A stretch of 64,000 nucleotides of DNA from Candidatus Poribacteria bacterium. GTDB taxonomy: Bacteria > Poribacteria > WGA-4E > WGA-3G. The DNA lies in assembly GCA_022819945.1 (NCBI GenBank), contig JAJEGI010000005.1:1-64000 (forward strand), in the 5' to 3' direction. The translations under genes were made by a program, and so were the position numbers. The notes beneath the pieces are model-generated. The model was not told the origin of the DNA and made no database searches. It saw nothing but the letters and a program-made list of their open reading frames with translations. Numbering within the stretch: position 1 is the first letter of the stretch; every line of letters starts with the position of its first letter. This document shows positions 36,001-44,818 of this stretch, one piece after another.

Positions 36001-36768
36001 CATAAAACGACTGCTTATTGGCAACAAGTGGACGCATTGACAACGACATTAGCACAACCTAATTTAAACGCCGAGAAAATGAAACAAATAAAAATTCCCC
36101 TTCCACCACTTGAAGTGCAACAGCAGATTGTTAAAAAATGTGAGGCAGTAGATCAGGAAACAGATCAAGCCCGTCAAGCCATCACCATAGATAGACAAGA
36201 AATTGAGGAATTAGTCAGTTCCGTTGAAAAAGCATCAATGCTAAACCAAGTAGTTGACAAAATTTCTGACATTGTTGATCCACAGGAAGAAAAGGGCATC
36301 GTTTGCTATATTGGATTAGAAAATATTGAAAGCCAAACTGGCGTGTTGTTAGGAAACATCCAAACTGATTATTCCACCATAAAAAGTAATAAAAATGTAT
36401 TTCGTATAGGCGACATTTTATATGGCAAACTCAGACCGAACTTAAATAAAGTATTTTTGGCGAATATAGACGGAATCTGTTCGACTGACATATTAGTGCT
36501 TAGACCTAAAAACCCAAACTTGGCTACATTTTACAAACATTATTTTTTGTCTGAAGTGTTTAATTCTGAGGTGTTAACGACAGTCAGCGGTCAACAATTA
36601 CCCAGAACATCTTGGGAAAAAATAAATAGAATTTCTGTTCCCGAGCCTAATATTCAACAGCAGTTAGTGACAAAAATTGAGCAATTAGAAGCAAAAATCA
36701 CTGAAGCACAAGTCGTGATTGATAACGCCACAGAGCGTAAAAATGTCATTCTCAAAAAATATTTATAA
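33016..36768 (+). CDS. Single-chain restriction-modification enzyme (nuclease-methylase-two TRDs, type IIG-like)
   Basis: 1250 residues fuse three activities. An N-terminal PD-(D/E)xK nuclease of the HSDR_N_2 kind has GRADILV (Asp102) and LLIIECKT (Glu117, Lys119). An N6-adenine methylase follows, with motif I AIDYACGSGHF (about 452) and motif IV VANPPF (about 535). Two HsdS-type target recognition domains start at about 887 (WPLVKLGEVVETQYG) and 1092, each ending in IPLPPLEVQQQIV-like helices. There is no helicase motor and no separate hsdR/M/S gene. Two TRDs suggest a bipartite, BcgI/type IIB-like site. It is A+T-richer than its neighbours and is flanked by repeats, suggesting transfer. Confidence 0.88.
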   Translation: MITKNNLKDLLKTLDFTEEGNTFQKSIGEADLKVDFEKKEIIYPEDKGLKVNERQTCNLSQNENFVVFECVHRLLEKGYKPEHLELERPYRIGHSASGGRADILVKDQENNPLLIIECKTAGDEFDKAWDDTRQDGGQLFSYVHQESQTQYLCLYASSFFKNELNFEYKLIPHLDNPQILSEDTTQLSFEKASKAEHRFAAWRDTYKLEFTEVGIFEGNIQAYQIGKNNYTLAEDTKPIGIIEKDSKYHDFRTILRKHNIARRENAFEVLVNLFLCKLVDEEENKDNLKFYWNGPASDNYFDFVDRLQNLYQRGMHKFLNEEISYISREQIDEAFWPVKNDLNDTQKQIQEYFTELKFFSNSAFSFLDTHNKDLFERNTAVLSEVVQMWQGLRLKTDEQNQFLGDMFEFFLDNGIKQSEGQFFTPLPICKFIVASLPLAEKIRENSEPIKAIDYACGSGHFLNEYAYQIKPLVETRNRTLSNYYTQITGVEKEDRLAKVAKVAAYMHGQEQIKILDADALASHPEIQRESFDVLVANPPFAVEGFLQTLSDTDKNEYKLIEATGENSNTNNIECFFLERIRHLMAPDGLVGVIVPRSILSNTEAVHNRTREILLQFFDIVSIAELGSGTFGKTGTNTVVLFLRRKKRKPEAADHYRNRVEVFFAGDDESEKYYQDHHLIKAYCDHIDVSYEEYIKLFGQTSLESITELLEYDIFNDYKQTFSQSTEIKNLKKSNVFKKKTPTGQSAELEHCFIAYLHTLEKEKLYYFILAHEQENDVLIVNAPDANKERKQFLGYEWSGRKGDEGIKYNGGDTVNDIITPLFDPKDLNNHGKINTAIKQNFNDGIVNPLPEYCQYAKLTDMLNFSRVDFDKIIHLNPQQIINIETQWPLVKLGEVVETQYGYTAKAEDEGDVRYLRITDITEDGELKDTDKKYINPSEQIIQDYTLNRNDIVIARSGSTGRMLLYKGIDEHLIFASYLVRLKVSKKILPEYIFAFHKTTAYWQQVDALTTTLAQPNLNAEKMKQIKIPLPPLEVQQQIVKKCEAVDQETDQARQAITIDRQEIEELVSSVEKASMLNQVVDKISDIVDPQEEKGIVCYIGLENIESQTGVLLGNIQTDYSTIKSNKNVFRIGDILYGKLRPNLNKVFLANIDGICSTDILVLRPKNPNLATFYKHYFLSEVFNSEVLTTVSGQQLPRTSWEKINRISVPEPNIQQQLVTKIEQLEAKITEAQVVIDNATERKNVILKKYL

Positions 36769-36840
36769 AGCGAGATGGCTTGATAACATTATCACTTATA
36801 ATGCTATCCAGGGTCATTCAATTGTAAGTTTTTTCATTTT

Positions 36841-37263
36841 ATGAGGTTAACTGTGAGTTTAGGTTTCGCTGCGAAATACTGGAGTGCGTCAGTGATTGCA
36901 GAAACCGAGCAGCATCGACGTGCGATCATATACTTAGCGTCGCTGGTATATCATCGACGTTCTCCTGAAGAACGCGAGGTCTTGATAAAGGTTGTAGATG
37001 CGCATTCGCGCGGAATGGAGGTAGAAACCATGTTTCAATCAATGGCAGAAGTCACATTTCAACAAGGGATAGAGCAAGGGGAAACCCGCGCGAAACAGAT
37101 GGCACTCCTGAAACTCCTACACCACCGGTTTCAGAGCGTTCCTGAAGCAATAATAACCCAGATCCGAGCCCTCCATAACCCTTCCCATCTTGATACGCTC
37201 TTTGAGAAGGCATTGAACGTGGAGAACCTTGAAGATATTGACTGGCAAACTTCTGACGCATAA
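36841..37263 (+). pseudogene. C-terminal remnant of Rpn-family PD-(D/E)xK nuclease/transposase
   Basis: 140 residues matching only the tail of Rpn/DUF4351-type proteins: EREVLIKVVDAHSRGMEVETMF, QGIEQGETRAKQMALLKLLHHRF and [17 protein letters not shown]. The N-terminal nuclease domain is missing, since full-length members have about 280-320 residues. It is probably a relic of a recombination-promoting nuclease; expression is doubtful. Confidence 0.6.
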
Positions 37264-37357
37264 CAACCGTTCTCTGCCAAAAGCCAGTTACAGATTGAAG
37301 GTTTGCAGGAACGCGTCTGAAGCGGATGGAACGTTTTTATTTTTCACAAGGACAACT

Positions 37358-38758
37358 ATGAAACAAACAATGTATGAAAAAATATGGGAGGCGCATTTGG
37401 TGCGTGCTTCCGCGGATGAGGTGCCGATTCTCTATATTGACACGCACCTCGTTCATGAAGTCACATCCCCACAAGCATTTGAGGGATTAAGACTCAATAA
37501 TCGAAAGGTACGCCGTCCAGATCTGACGTTCGCGACGATGGACCACAACGTACCGACGACGGACAGATCGCTACCGATTACCGATTTGATCGCAGCGAAA
37601 CAGATGGAGACCCTGGCACAAAACTGTGCTGAGTTTGACATCCCGCTCTACGACATTGATAGTCCTGAACAAGGTATCGTGCATGTCATCGGCCCCGAAC
37701 TCGGTATTACGCAGCCCGGCACAACCATTGTCTGCGGTGATAGCCATACCTCAACGCACGGCGCGCTCGGTGCACTCGCGTTTGGCATCGGTACAAGCGA
37801 GATTGAGCATGTCCTCGCGACGCAATGCCTCTTGCAACAGAAATCAGAAACCTTTGAGATTCGGATTGACGGCACGCTCCCTTACGGTGTAACAGCGAAA
37901 GACATTATCCTCTCTATTATCGGACATATCGGCATTGACGGCGGTAACGGTGCCGTGGTCGAATATACAGGCACTGCCATCCGCGCCCTCAACATTGAGG
38001 AACGGATGACTGTCTGTAATATGTCGATTGAGGCAGGTGCCCGCGCCGGTATGATTGCCCCTGACGACGCTACATACCAATACATCGCTGGCAGACGTTT
38101 CGCACCGAAAGATGAAGATTTTGATGCGGCGATTGAACGCTGGAAGCAACTCCCAACCGACGACGGTGCAACCTATGACCGAACACTACAACTCGACGCA
38201 GCGGACATCGCACCGCAGGTGACATGGGGCACAAACCCCGGTATGGTGACCGACGTGACAAGTCGCGTGCCGGATCCGGCAGATATGACGACAACCGATG
38301 AGAAGCGCGCCACTGAACACGCTTTGGAATACATGGACCTCCAACCCGGCACTCCGATAACAGATATTCCCGTAGATAGGGTTTTCATCGGTAGCTGCAC
38401 GAACTCTCGTATTAGTGATTTACGGGCTGCTGCGGAAGTTGCCAAAGGCAGGAAAGTCGCAGAAAACGTCAGTGCAATGGTCGTTCCGGGTTCACAGGCG
38501 GTCAAACGCCAAGCGGAAGCGGAAGGACTTGACAAGGTTTTCCGTGAAGCAGGTTTTGAATGGCGTGAAGCGGGTTGTAGCATGTGCCTCGGTATGAATC
38601 CCGATACTTTGATGCCCGGTCAACGCTGTGCCAGCACATCGAACCGGAATTTTGAAGGTAGACAGGGCAAAGGCGGACGCACACACCTCGTCAGTCCACA
38701 GATGGCGGCTGCGACGGCGGTTACGGGGCATTTTGTAGACATTAGAAAATTTCAGTGA
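37358..38758 (+). CDS. leuC: 3-isopropylmalate dehydratase large subunit
   Basis: 466 residues. The aconitase fold has [24 protein letters not shown] (first cluster Cys) and [11 protein letters not shown] (the two further Cys of the 4Fe-4S cluster), and [13 protein letters not shown] before the end. It isomerises 2- to 3-isopropylmalate in leucine synthesis with LeuD. The start [13 protein letters not shown] at 37358 follows AAGGA; the 43 upstream codons belong to the leader. leuD follows after 147 nt. Confidence 0.96.
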   Translation: MKQTMYEKIWEAHLVRASADEVPILYIDTHLVHEVTSPQAFEGLRLNNRKVRRPDLTFATMDHNVPTTDRSLPITDLIAAKQMETLAQNCAEFDIPLYDIDSPEQGIVHVIGPELGITQPGTTIVCGDSHTSTHGALGALAFGIGTSEIEHVLATQCLLQQKSETFEIRIDGTLPYGVTAKDIILSIIGHIGIDGGNGAVVEYTGTAIRALNIEERMTVCNMSIEAGARAGMIAPDDATYQYIAGRRFAPKDEDFDAAIERWKQLPTDDGATYDRTLQLDAADIAPQVTWGTNPGMVTDVTSRVPDPADMTTTDEKRATEHALEYMDLQPGTPITDIPVDRVFIGSCTNSRISDLRAAAEVAKGRKVAENVSAMVVPGSQAVKRQAEAEGLDKVFREAGFEWREAGCSMCLGMNPDTLMPGQRCASTSNRNFEGRQGKGGRTHLVSPQMAAATAVTGHFVDIRKFQ

Positions 38759-38905
38759 GTTGCTGATAAATGTGAACGACGCAGACTACTTTTCAATCCT
38801 TTGGAAGGAGACAGAAGCGGTCCGCACTCACAATGTGGTACCGAACGCATCAGAAACCAGATTGACCTGTAAGGTCAATCTGCGCGGAGGCAAATATTTA
38901 AAAAT

Positions 38906-39487
38906 ATGGAAGCATTTAAAGAACATGTTGGACTTGTTGTCCCACTCGACCGGATTAATGTTGATACCGATCAGATTATCCCGAAGCAATTTTTGAAACG
39001 GATTGAACGGACAGGCTTCGGTGAATTTCTCTTTAACGACTGGCGTTACCTTGAGAATGGCGATCCGAACCCAGAATTCGTGCTGAATCATCCACGCTAT
39101 GCAGGTGCGAGTATTCTTATCGCTGGCGTGAATTTTGGCTGTGGTAGTTCGCGCGAACACGCCCCGTGGGCACTTCAGCAGTACGGATTCAAAGCGATCC
39201 TCGCACCCTCGTTTGCAGACATCTTCCGTAACAACTGCTATAAGAACGGCATCCTCCCGATAGCCCTGCCTGCGGACGTTATCGCCTCGCTCAGCCAAGC
39301 AGCGCACGACACCGAAGGCTACCAGTTGATGATAGACCTGGAGGCGCAATCGGTCATTTGTTCTGACGGTACCGCACACACTTTTGACATCGGCGATTTT
39401 GAGAAGTACTGCTTACTGAACGGACTCGATGAAATCGGTTGGACCTTGCAGTATGAAGCGGACATTGCTGCATTTGAAAACCGGTAG
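38906..39487 (+). CDS. leuD: 3-isopropylmalate dehydratase small subunit
   Basis: 193 residues, usual length. The swivel-domain motifs [17 protein letters not shown] and [15 protein letters not shown] are intact. It completes the isopropylmalate isomerase with LeuC. The start at 38906 has GCGGAGG about 18 nt upstream. The 147-nt gap after leuC carries no recognisable gene. Confidence 0.96.
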   Translation: MEAFKEHVGLVVPLDRINVDTDQIIPKQFLKRIERTGFGEFLFNDWRYLENGDPNPEFVLNHPRYAGASILIAGVNFGCGSSREHAPWALQQYGFKAILAPSFADIFRNNCYKNGILPIALPADVIASLSQAAHDTEGYQLMIDLEAQSVICSDGTAHTFDIGDFEKYCLLNGLDEIGWTLQYEADIAAFENR

Positions 39488-39622
39488 TCTTGGCATTTGA
39501 AAGAAGATGTGTTCAATAATGTTTTATATAGTGCTCGTCCGCTTAATATCAAATTGATAGGGATTTTGAAATATGCTATATTTTAACAGTAAGCAACTTC
39601 AATTGTTACCGCAAACTTGTCT

Positions 39623-39651
39623 TTGAAATATTTTGGCATTCAAGGTACTTT
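39623..39651 (+). promoter_or_regulatory. Candidate promoter of the DruA-NurA-HerA-PIN operon
   Basis: TTGAAA at 39623-39628, 17-nt spacer and TACTTT at 39646-39651 lie 18 nt before the first ATG. Such short spacing leaves little room for a ribosome site, so the call is tentative. Confidence 0.35.
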
Positions 39652-39669
39652 GGCCCCCTTTACCTACAC

Positions 39670-41163
39670 ATGAAAAAAGAAAAAATAGACAATACCCAAA
39701 AACAACCATTCCAAATAACGGATGCTATTTGGAATCGAGTCCAGCCTTTTCTCGCTGATTGCCCGAAGGTCCACGTTGGAAATCCAGAAAAATGTCGTTT
39801 ATTCCTCTCGGCTGTCTTGTGGATAGCAGGGGAGGGGACCACGTGGAGTACTTTACCCGATAGGTATGGCAATTGGAAGTCTATATCCCAGCGTTTTAGG
39901 CACTGGTGTAATGCCGGTGTTTTTGAATCACTACAAGCATACTTCCAGGCAGATATTGAAATATCAAATATTCTTGATGCCTTATATACTAGTACCTTAT
40001 ATGCAAAAACTCTTAAAACACGTATTAAAAAATCGCTTAAGAGTCAAGGGTTTAAAGTAAAAGGTAATCAAATCAGTTTGCCCAATAACCTTGATAAGCC
40101 GAAAATTAGGGATTTACATGCTCAGGCGGTTCACCGCAAAATTGAAGAGCGAAAAAAAGGGCTTGTCAAACATGAACCTTTCCTGCTAAAGCAATTTGCT
40201 TTCGGAGAAGAAGTTGTTCCCGATAAAGTTAATCCTAAACTTGTTGAAGTACATTCAGGTTCAAAAGAAGAACTCCTATTTCGATACGCAAGTTTGCATT
40301 GGAGTATCCCTGTATCTTCGGGGTATGGCCGCAGACTCAGATTTCTTGTAGTGGATCAGCACACAAATAAACTAATGGGATTATTCGGCTTAGGAGATCC
40401 TGTTTTTAGCTTGGGACATCGGGATCAATGGGTAGGTTGGAATAAAGAAGATCGCAATGAAAGGCTTCACCATGTTGTTGATGCTTTTGTATTGGGAGCA
40501 GTTCCACCGTATTCATTTTTGATAGGCGGCAAGCTCATAGCATTATTGACCACTAGCAATGAAGTCCGTGAAATATTCAAAAACAAATATAAAGGAAGAA
40601 TATCTGTAATTCGCGAACGGGAAAATGCCGGTGAGATTGCCTTGATTACAACTACTTCTGCACTTGAAAGGTCGTCGCTATATAACCGTCTCAAATGTGC
40701 AGAACCAAATCTATCAGCGCAGCCGAGTGTTCCAATGGAACGTCTTGAGAAACGACTCGTTTTTGAACGCGTAGGACACACACAAGGATTCGGTGAATTT
40801 CACTTTTCCAATGGGATTTACGGTGCTCTAACAAATTATGCGAAATCAAATGCTGAAGCCACGGCCAGCCATGAATCTTGGGGAACAGGATTCAGAAACA
40901 GGCAAGAAGTAGTCCAAAAAGCACTTGCCAATTTAGAGTTACCTAAGAGTTGGCTTAATCATGGAATTAAGCGAGAAATATATGTAGCACCGTTGGCAGA
41001 AAATACTTGTGCTTTCCTATGTGGTAATGACTCAGAATTAAACTATTACGATCAACCTGCAAGTGAATTATTTAAGTGGTATCGCGAAAGATGGTTGCTT
41101 GATCGTAGTAAACGAGACGAACGGTACAAAGAATGGAAACCCGAAAAATGGAAGTTGTGGTAG
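39670..41163 (+). CDS. DruA-like protein (DUF4338) fused to an IS5-type DUF4096 N-terminus
   Basis: 497 residues. Residues 15-90 match DUF4096, the N-terminal domain of IS5-family transposases (ITDAIWNRVQPFLAD, FLSAVLWIAGEGTTWSTLP, FRHWCNAGVFESL). From about 185 on it is DUF4338, the DruA domain of Druantia: LVEVHSGSKEELLFRYASLHW, FLVVDQHTNKLMGLFGLGDPVF, HTQGFGEFHF and KREIYVAPLAENT. No DDE catalytic core of a transposase is present. It heads a four-gene operon, 13 nt before the NurA gene. The role of DruA is unknown even in Druantia; here it is probably the sensor or effector of a defence cassette. Confidence 0.82.
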   Translation: MKKEKIDNTQKQPFQITDAIWNRVQPFLADCPKVHVGNPEKCRLFLSAVLWIAGEGTTWSTLPDRYGNWKSISQRFRHWCNAGVFESLQAYFQADIEISNILDALYTSTLYAKTLKTRIKKSLKSQGFKVKGNQISLPNNLDKPKIRDLHAQAVHRKIEERKKGLVKHEPFLLKQFAFGEEVVPDKVNPKLVEVHSGSKEELLFRYASLHWSIPVSSGYGRRLRFLVVDQHTNKLMGLFGLGDPVFSLGHRDQWVGWNKEDRNERLHHVVDAFVLGAVPPYSFLIGGKLIALLTTSNEVREIFKNKYKGRISVIRERENAGEIALITTTSALERSSLYNRLKCAEPNLSAQPSVPMERLEKRLVFERVGHTQGFGEFHFSNGIYGALTNYAKSNAEATASHESWGTGFRNRQEVVQKALANLELPKSWLNHGIKREIYVAPLAENTCAFLCGNDSELNYYDQPASELFKWYRERWLLDRSKRDERYKEWKPEKWKLW

Positions 41164-41176
41164 GAAGGAAAAAGTA

Positions 41177-42331
41177 ATGAACGAATCAGTTGATTTTAGC
41201 GAACTACCAAAATCACTCGTTGATGATGTCCTTAAACGAACTGAAGGAATAGGACAAGAGTTATTACGATCTTTTGAAGAGTTAAAAAATAAAAGGGAAG
41301 TATGGCGCAAGCAACTTATTGACTCTGGTATGGTGATACATGATTCCAGTTTGCCGGTAATGCACAGCCCAACCACTTGTGGCGTTGACGGATCCTACGC
41401 TGTTGAAAGACTTTTAGCGACAGATTTGGTGGTAGCTGGCGCAGTAGCAGTTGAAGGTTTGACACCTCCTTCCGAAAAACGTTTCTGGCCGGAACCTAAT
41501 CATTTTGTCCACGTCGAAACTGAAGCCCATAATCCAGACACGAGTTCTATCTTACGGGCAGCGATGATTGGAATGGAGTTGGTTTTAGCCCAACAAGCCC
41601 CTCATGAACTTGTTCTTTTAGATGGATCTTTAACCACTCCGGTTATTTATTTTAATCAAGGGTTCAGCAAAGCTAAGGAGTGTCCTCATCTCAAAACTGT
41701 TAAAGGGTATTTAGTTAAGGAAATCCAACCTTTTCTGGAGGCGTATTATTGCCTTTTAGATCCTCCGCGTAATGACCGTCAATGGGTAGCTATACCCAAG
41801 TATACTTCTCGTAGGGAAATAGGCGAAAAATTAGGATGGCCCGATTCTCATGACGATCGCGGATTGTTAAGTTCCATTTTGGAACCGGGTGAGTATACAT
41901 CCCCTACTTCACTTTCTACCTATTCCTGGCATCTCGGCACCTCAATGGTTAACGATTTCCCTGATGTTGTTATTCCAACGGAGATAGATCAAATCGTTGA
42001 GCAAGTTTTACAATCCTTGAATGGGGTCCATTTTCTTTATTATCGACCTCACGCTTATATGCCAGCTTTACGTTTGGAGATGAGTCAAACTATTGCCAAA
42101 AATCGCCCCAGATTAGGTATCGTTTTACAAGGTATCAAAGACCAATGTAGCACAGCTGCTATTATGGAGCCATATCCGCTTTATCTGGCAGACAGAATGG
42201 TCAAGCATTTACCTAGGGCCGTTCCTGCTTTCCGCCAGATAACAAGTCAACATCTTGCAGAAGACTATCAAGGTAATATTGATGATGTTTTTGTTGGTCT
42301 TCACAGTTATCGTACAGAATCAGGGAGGTAA
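41177..42331 (+). CDS. NurA-domain nuclease
   Basis: 384 residues. The NurA signature is visible as CGVDGSYAVERLLATDLVVAGAVAVEG (catalytic Asp71) and HELVLLDGSLTTP (second acidic strand), with an internal helical part and a C-terminal ending PRLGIVLQGIKDQ. NurA is a 5'-3' exo/endonuclease that works with the HerA ATPase on DNA ends. Start 41177 follows GGAAGGAA; the longer frame overlaps the DruA gene. It lies 2 nt before the HerA gene, so the pair is tightly coupled. Confidence 0.85.
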   Translation: MNESVDFSELPKSLVDDVLKRTEGIGQELLRSFEELKNKREVWRKQLIDSGMVIHDSSLPVMHSPTTCGVDGSYAVERLLATDLVVAGAVAVEGLTPPSEKRFWPEPNHFVHVETEAHNPDTSSILRAAMIGMELVLAQQAPHELVLLDGSLTTPVIYFNQGFSKAKECPHLKTVKGYLVKEIQPFLEAYYCLLDPPRNDRQWVAIPKYTSRREIGEKLGWPDSHDDRGLLSSILEPGEYTSPTSLSTYSWHLGTSMVNDFPDVVIPTEIDQIVEQVLQSLNGVHFLYYRPHAYMPALRLEMSQTIAKNRPRLGIVLQGIKDQCSTAAIMEPYPLYLADRMVKHLPRAVPAFRQITSQHLAEDYQGNIDDVFVGLHSYRTESGR

Positions 42332-42333
42332 AA

Positions 42334-44256
42334 ATGTCCGATCAAAAATTAAGCCAATTAGTTGATCAAGCCGAGAGAATCGGTGTCATTGGTTCTCCAT
42401 CTTCCACAACAGAACTTGCTTTGGATATTTTAGCAACTGCCGTTGACAAAAAGTTGGTCGGTGAATTGGCTATTTTCGACTACATACAAGACGGTCTTGA
42501 CCATTACGCGTTGGGACAGATCACTGAGGTCGCCCTGAAGAATATCTGGCACGAAGACCCTACGATGCGGAGTTTGATTCGGCAACGTGGCAAAGTTGAT
42601 GCTGTCAGTGAACGGCAGGATACACATCAGGGTGAAATGATTGTCAGTGCTGTCTTTTCGGACAAAAATGGCAATTACCGCCCCAGCAATTTGGGGACGG
42701 TGCCAGCTACAGGAACGCCTATTCAACAAGTGAATGACGACGTTCTGGATGTGTTGCTTAATCCGTATAAGGAACAGATTTTCTACTTGGGACACGTCTA
42801 CGGTTCAAAACCCAAACTACCTCTATGGTTCAAACATTTTGATATAGGTGCCGATGGAGCGGGTGAAGCTTATCACTTAGGAATTTTTGGTAAAACTGGT
42901 TCAGGTAAATCAGTTTTGGCGAAAATGATTATGCTGGCTTATGCTCGCTACGAAAAAATGGGAATATTGGTAATTGATCCCCAAGGAGAGTTTTCACAAG
43001 ATGCTTCAGGAACAGGGGTTTTGGGCAATTTTCAACTACCAGTAAAAGAGGTTTTGGATAGTCTGAACAAAACAACAAAGGTCATTGGCGTACAAAACCT
43101 AATTTTAGACCGATGGGACCTATTTGCCCAAATACTCTGTGAGTCCACGTTTTTTGAAAACCTCAGCTTTTCAAAGGGAGAAAATCGGGAGATAGCCGCT
43201 AATATTCTGAATGAAAACCTGAGAAAAAAGAAAGTCACTCTGACAAATTTACATAAACGAGAGTCTTTTGATGAGGCATGGTCCATTCTAAAAGAAGACG
43301 ACATTCAAAAAATATTCTATCGTTCAACAGCATCTCGCGATCGTTTTAATTCTGTGTATGAAAAGGCTAACCCGGATGAATTTTATAATAATATCTGGTC
43401 ACCTATCACTCGGTTGTTTGACAAAACCCGAACTGATGTGCAAACTGTAGATAGTATACTACATAGTCTATTCAACGATCAGAAAAAGCCATTGATTATT
43501 GTAGATTTGGCGGTCAAAAGTGAAACAAACCTATTTTGGAATGAAACCATTCAGGCACTCGTAATCAAACGGCTTTTAGAAGGTATCCGCTCATCAGCTG
43601 AACGTGCTTATTCGAAAAAAGAAAACCTCAACACTTTGGTTTTAATGGATGAAGCTCACCGTTTAGCTCCGGCTGAAAGTCCTGATAATGATACGATGAA
43701 GCAGGTCCGCAGTATTTTCATTGATTCTGTGCGAACCACTCGCAAGTATGGTGTAGGTTGGATGTTTATATCTCAGACTCTATCCAGTCTCCACCGTGAA
43801 ATTTCACAACAGCTGCGCATCTACTTTTTTGGTTTTGGATTATCAATGGGAACAGAATTTAGAGCATTACAAGATCTTGTTGGAAGCCGTAGTAAAGCAC
43901 TTGAACTTTACCAACTTTTCCGGGATCCGCAGTCTTCATTTGATATTGCATCGCGTGAGTATGCATTTATGACCATTGGACCTGTTTCACCTCTTTCATT
44001 TGCTGGCACCCCGCTTTTCTTAAACGCCTTTACAAACCCCAATAATTTTTTGAAGGAGAATCAAATTTTCGCACAACAACAGAGTGCAGTTGAATCTAAA
44101 GCCATTACTTCTGTCACTTCTGAACTTTCTCACGACCAAAAGAAAGAATTGATTCGGGAAATGCGTGGCTCAATGAAAGGTACATGGGGAAGTACTGTTG
44201 AAGAAATTGATGCTTATCTTGCGTCAGAAAGGGAAGCATGGAACAGAAAGTTTTAG
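42334..44256 (+). CDS. HerA-type hexameric DNA translocase/ATPase
   Basis: 640 residues with ribosome site GGGAGG. The HerA/FtsK-superfamily core has Walker A GKTGSGKS (about residue 188), a Walker B-like LVLMDEAHRLAPAE (about 435) and the arginine region RTTRKYGVGWMFISQTLSSL. The N-terminal 120 residues look like the HAS-barrel domain (ERIGVIGSPSSTTELALDIL). HerA forms hexameric rings that feed DNA to NurA. It follows NurA by 2 nt and overlaps the PIN gene by 19 nt. Confidence 0.88.
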   Translation: MSDQKLSQLVDQAERIGVIGSPSSTTELALDILATAVDKKLVGELAIFDYIQDGLDHYALGQITEVALKNIWHEDPTMRSLIRQRGKVDAVSERQDTHQGEMIVSAVFSDKNGNYRPSNLGTVPATGTPIQQVNDDVLDVLLNPYKEQIFYLGHVYGSKPKLPLWFKHFDIGADGAGEAYHLGIFGKTGSGKSVLAKMIMLAYARYEKMGILVIDPQGEFSQDASGTGVLGNFQLPVKEVLDSLNKTTKVIGVQNLILDRWDLFAQILCESTFFENLSFSKGENREIAANILNENLRKKKVTLTNLHKRESFDEAWSILKEDDIQKIFYRSTASRDRFNSVYEKANPDEFYNNIWSPITRLFDKTRTDVQTVDSILHSLFNDQKKPLIIVDLAVKSETNLFWNETIQALVIKRLLEGIRSSAERAYSKKENLNTLVLMDEAHRLAPAESPDNDTMKQVRSIFIDSVRTTRKYGVGWMFISQTLSSLHREISQQLRIYFFGFGLSMGTEFRALQDLVGSRSKALELYQLFRDPQSSFDIASREYAFMTIGPVSPLSFAGTPLFLNAFTNPNNFLKENQIFAQQQSAVESKAITSVTSELSHDQKKELIREMRGSMKGTWGSTVEEIDAYLASEREAWNRKF

Positions 44257-44705
44257 ATATTCACTCAGTTAGTCCGGAAGCCATATCAGTTTTATTGGAT
44301 ACTCCTGTTCTTATATATTACCTTGAAGAGATTGAACCGTACTATCTTTTGGCAGAGGAAATATTCAATGAAATTAATGATGACAAAGTTAAGGGTTTTC
44401 TCTCGGCAATATCAGTGACAGAGTTTGTAACTAAGCCGTTTGCAGATGGAAAAGTAGCAGATGTTGAACGTTTCAAGCAGTTTCTTTCTGCACTATCAAT
44501 TCAAGTCCTTGCAGTTACCTATGAAATAGCGGAACGAGCGGGGAAACTTCGCTCACAATATCCAAGTATCCGAACCCCTGATGCTCTAATTGTTGCTACA
44601 GCATTAGAAAGTGGTTGTGGTATATTTGTTACTAACGACAAAGATCTGAAGAAACTGGAAGCTTGTGGGTTAACTGTAATTGTACTTGAGGATTTCGTTG
44701 AATGA
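44238..44705 (+). CDS. PIN-domain ribonuclease of the HerA operon
   Basis: 155 residues. Acidic PIN residues are in VLLDTPVLIYYLE, SVTEFVTKP, RTPDALIVATALE and FVTNDKDL, the standard set of four. It would cut RNA, as VapC toxins do. It overlaps HerA by 19 nt and has no VapB-like partner, so it is more likely the RNase effector of the DruA-NurA-HerA cassette than a toxin-antitoxin member. That role is inference. Confidence 0.82.
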   Translation: MEQKVLDIHSVSPEAISVLLDTPVLIYYLEEIEPYYLLAEEIFNEINDDKVKGFLSAISVTEFVTKPFADGKVADVERFKQFLSALSIQVLAVTYEIAERAGKLRSQYPSIRTPDALIVATALESGCGIFVTNDKDLKKLEACGLTVIVLEDFVE

Positions 44706-44818
44706 TGAAACTTGACGCGAATAGGGTTCAATTAGCGGAATAATAATTTGACTGGGTTTTTCTCCATAAGGAAGATCCGGTTTTGTTTATCTATTAGCAC
44801 TTCAGCATAAGAAACAAA

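Noticed and set aside
39670-41163. DruA-like gene as an ordinary IS5 transposase
   Set aside because: The DDE catalytic domain is missing and DUF4338 motifs fill the rest of the protein.
39670-44705. A complete Druantia system
   Set aside because: There is no DruE helicase or other Druantia component; only the DruA domain is shared.
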